From Heliocidaris tuberculata (taxonomy: Eukaryota; Echinodermata; Echinoidea; Camarodonta; Echinometridae), in contig CM046836.1 in the NCBI GenBank assembly GCA_025618425.1, positions 10,825,004 to 10,889,003 on the forward strand: a stretch of 64,000 bases of DNA. The letters run 5' to 3'. This document shows positions 62,623 to 64,000 of the stretch, piece by piece. The translations under genes and the position numbers were made by a program. Under the pieces are notes generated by a model. It was not told where the DNA came from, searched no databases, and saw only the letters and a program-made list of their open reading frames with translations. Each line of letters begins with the position of its first letter. Position 1 is the first letter of the stretch.

Positions 62623-62680
62623 AGGTACGATGGCCGAGCGTTTAAGGCGTTGGTTTTAAGGTCCAATGGACTTTTCCCCC
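62623..62680 (+). pseudogene. tRNA-Leu-like 5' fragment
   Basis: GGTACGATGGCCGAGCGTTT then AAGGCGTTGG and TTTTAAGGTCCAA reproduce the acceptor 5' side, D-arm/A-box and anticodon arm of an eukaryotic tRNA-Leu; the loop would read UAA. There is no T-arm (GGTTCGAATCC) downstream, only poly-T and C-rich sequence. Truncated, or the head of a SINE. Confidence 0.5.
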
Positions 62681-62699
62681 TCATTTTTTTTGAAATTCC

Positions 62700-64000
62700 C
62701 CACCCCCTCCCCCTTTTCCTCTCCCTTTTTATAATGTCGATTTTGTTTGACGGCTTACTAGTTCAGTTTAGTTCATTCGGCATCGAGCAGAGAGACAATG
62801 AATCATGAAAAAGGGTCCAAAATGGGGACAAAGACCCATTGCCAAAATTTATTATGTCTAATCCTTGTTACGAGGCTTTGTGCCTTTTCGGAGTTGCCGG
62901 TTTTGCTGACACCATTCTTTTACCTTGTAATATTTTTTTTGTTTAAAAATAAATTCATAATAAAACAATATGAGCAATGAAATATATTTATATTTCTGAT
63001 TATTATTATTTTAGACTTCTTTTTTGTCATAACATATTTTTAAGCATGCTCATAATCATAATCATAATTTACCAACCTACATAAAATCGGCAACATAAGC
63101 TGACTTGATCTAGCGAATATGAGCGAAACCGCTAGGTTCAGTGCAGTGATATGCTGAGTCACAATGCAGTGCGTATGTAACTCTGTGTGCAGTCATGTCG
63201 GTGGCAGTGCGGGGCTGACGACAAGACGAGAAACCACAAATAAGGCGAGTAAAATTACAGAAATATTGAAATCATATTGTTAACAGCTATCAACCCAAAC
63301 TTTTCGTGATAATCGATTTTTTTAGCATAATTCGAGGTCGAAATCTTCCATTTCGTACTCGGTCTCATAATATTGAAATTTAAAATACCCTGTACGGATT
63401 TTTCAAGACTAGCCACCAAAACTTGAGCTGGATGGGTCGATCGCGCGGGGGATTTGAATTGCGTAATTTGCGCAGGTTTGTGATTGTTATTGTAATTAGG
63501 TAACACACCCCCTTTTCAAGGCCTTTCTCATTTCTAACGTAACTTATCGACCATGACAGCAACTTGAACAAGCACTGATTTGGCGTAGCCGGAATCGCCA
63601 ACTTTGGAGCAAAATATCTCACTTTGAAGGCTGTTTTGGATACATCAAATAGGTGAGTTTGCCTTTGGAAGACATTGCCTTTCATTTAAACCCCATTTTG
63701 ACCTTCAGAAAGGATTAATTAAAAAGATAGATTTTTATATTGGTGTCCCTAGTTTAAGGACCTTGTATTTTTAGAAACACTCTTAAAGAGACTCAAACAG
63801 CATTCACATCACAACCTGATATGTGGTACTAGTATTGGATCTACGTAAACTACATGTATGATGTAAATGTGTAGCGGTACTCTTTTTTACTCATATTTGT
63901 ATTGTAAAGAAAGTGAATAAATATAATGAAGTACATGTATGAAGTTACAAATGTAATCATGGTAATACGAATCAATATTTATAAACTGATTCTCAATAAT
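62700..64000. other. Right-hand flank, nothing firmly recognised
   Basis: AT-rich sequence with CpG words near 63100-63240 and 63410-63600. No protein domain is visible in its short ORFs. See rejected list for a possible donor at 63654. Confidence 0.35.

Noticed and set aside
63540..63656. Possible first exon of a plus-strand gene ending in AG|GTGAGT
   Set aside because: Only a donor consensus; the preceding sequence has early stops in each frame and no partner exon is inside the window.

Overview
This is a eukaryotic, animal nuclear window. Genes are split by introns with GT/AG boundaries, the sequence is AT-rich and full of microsatellites and short inverted-repeat elements, and a 500-N scaffold gap lies at 16058-16557. 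A single Axin gene next to a CEP112-like gene, the abundance of the word TACATGTA, GGGCCC-ended foldback elements and a tRNA-derived SINE suggest an echinoderm, most likely a sea urchin. The species call is inference; nothing in the window names it.

Left (1-10,500): the 3' third of a coiled-coil gene on the + strand. Nine in-frame exons (864-7701, 303 residues, then a stop) fit the C-terminus of the centrosomal protein CEP112. The first visible exon is preceded by two decayed copies of its own 5' half, and the last exon is followed by two decayed copies of itself. Introns hold MITEs and retroposon tails.

Middle (10,500-23,270): a repeat-rich intergenic region and 3' flank. It has a broken non-LTR retrotransposon 3' end with an odd minisatellite, a TA tract, poly-C hairpins, the N gap, a 350-bp CTT tract, and then about 4.8 kb of AT-rich unique sequence that may be the Axin 3' UTR.

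Right (23,273-55,546, possibly to about 61 kb): a complete Axin coding sequence on the - strand. Ten coding exons join with consistent phases into 2,556 nt (851 residues plus stop). It carries a tankyrase-binding N-terminus, an RGS (APC-binding) domain, a GSK3-binding helix, a beta-catenin-binding segment and a C-terminal DIX polymerisation domain. The 5' UTR continues beyond an acceptor at 55,547; three CpG-rich candidate first exons lie between 58.3 and 61.4 kb. The last intron is 11.1 kb and partly purine-rich.

The two genes converge tail to tail. Human AXIN2 and CEP112 are also neighbours (17q24), so this looks like retained linkage. Axin is the scaffold of the beta-catenin destruction complex (Wnt pathway); CEP112 is centrosomal. 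No functional tie between them is implied.

I see no operon, CRISPR array or new enzymatic system. The most interesting signals are MITEs sitting 15-55 bp from splice sites in both genes, decayed tandem exon copies at both ends of the CEP112-like segment, and several element families flanked by TTAA.
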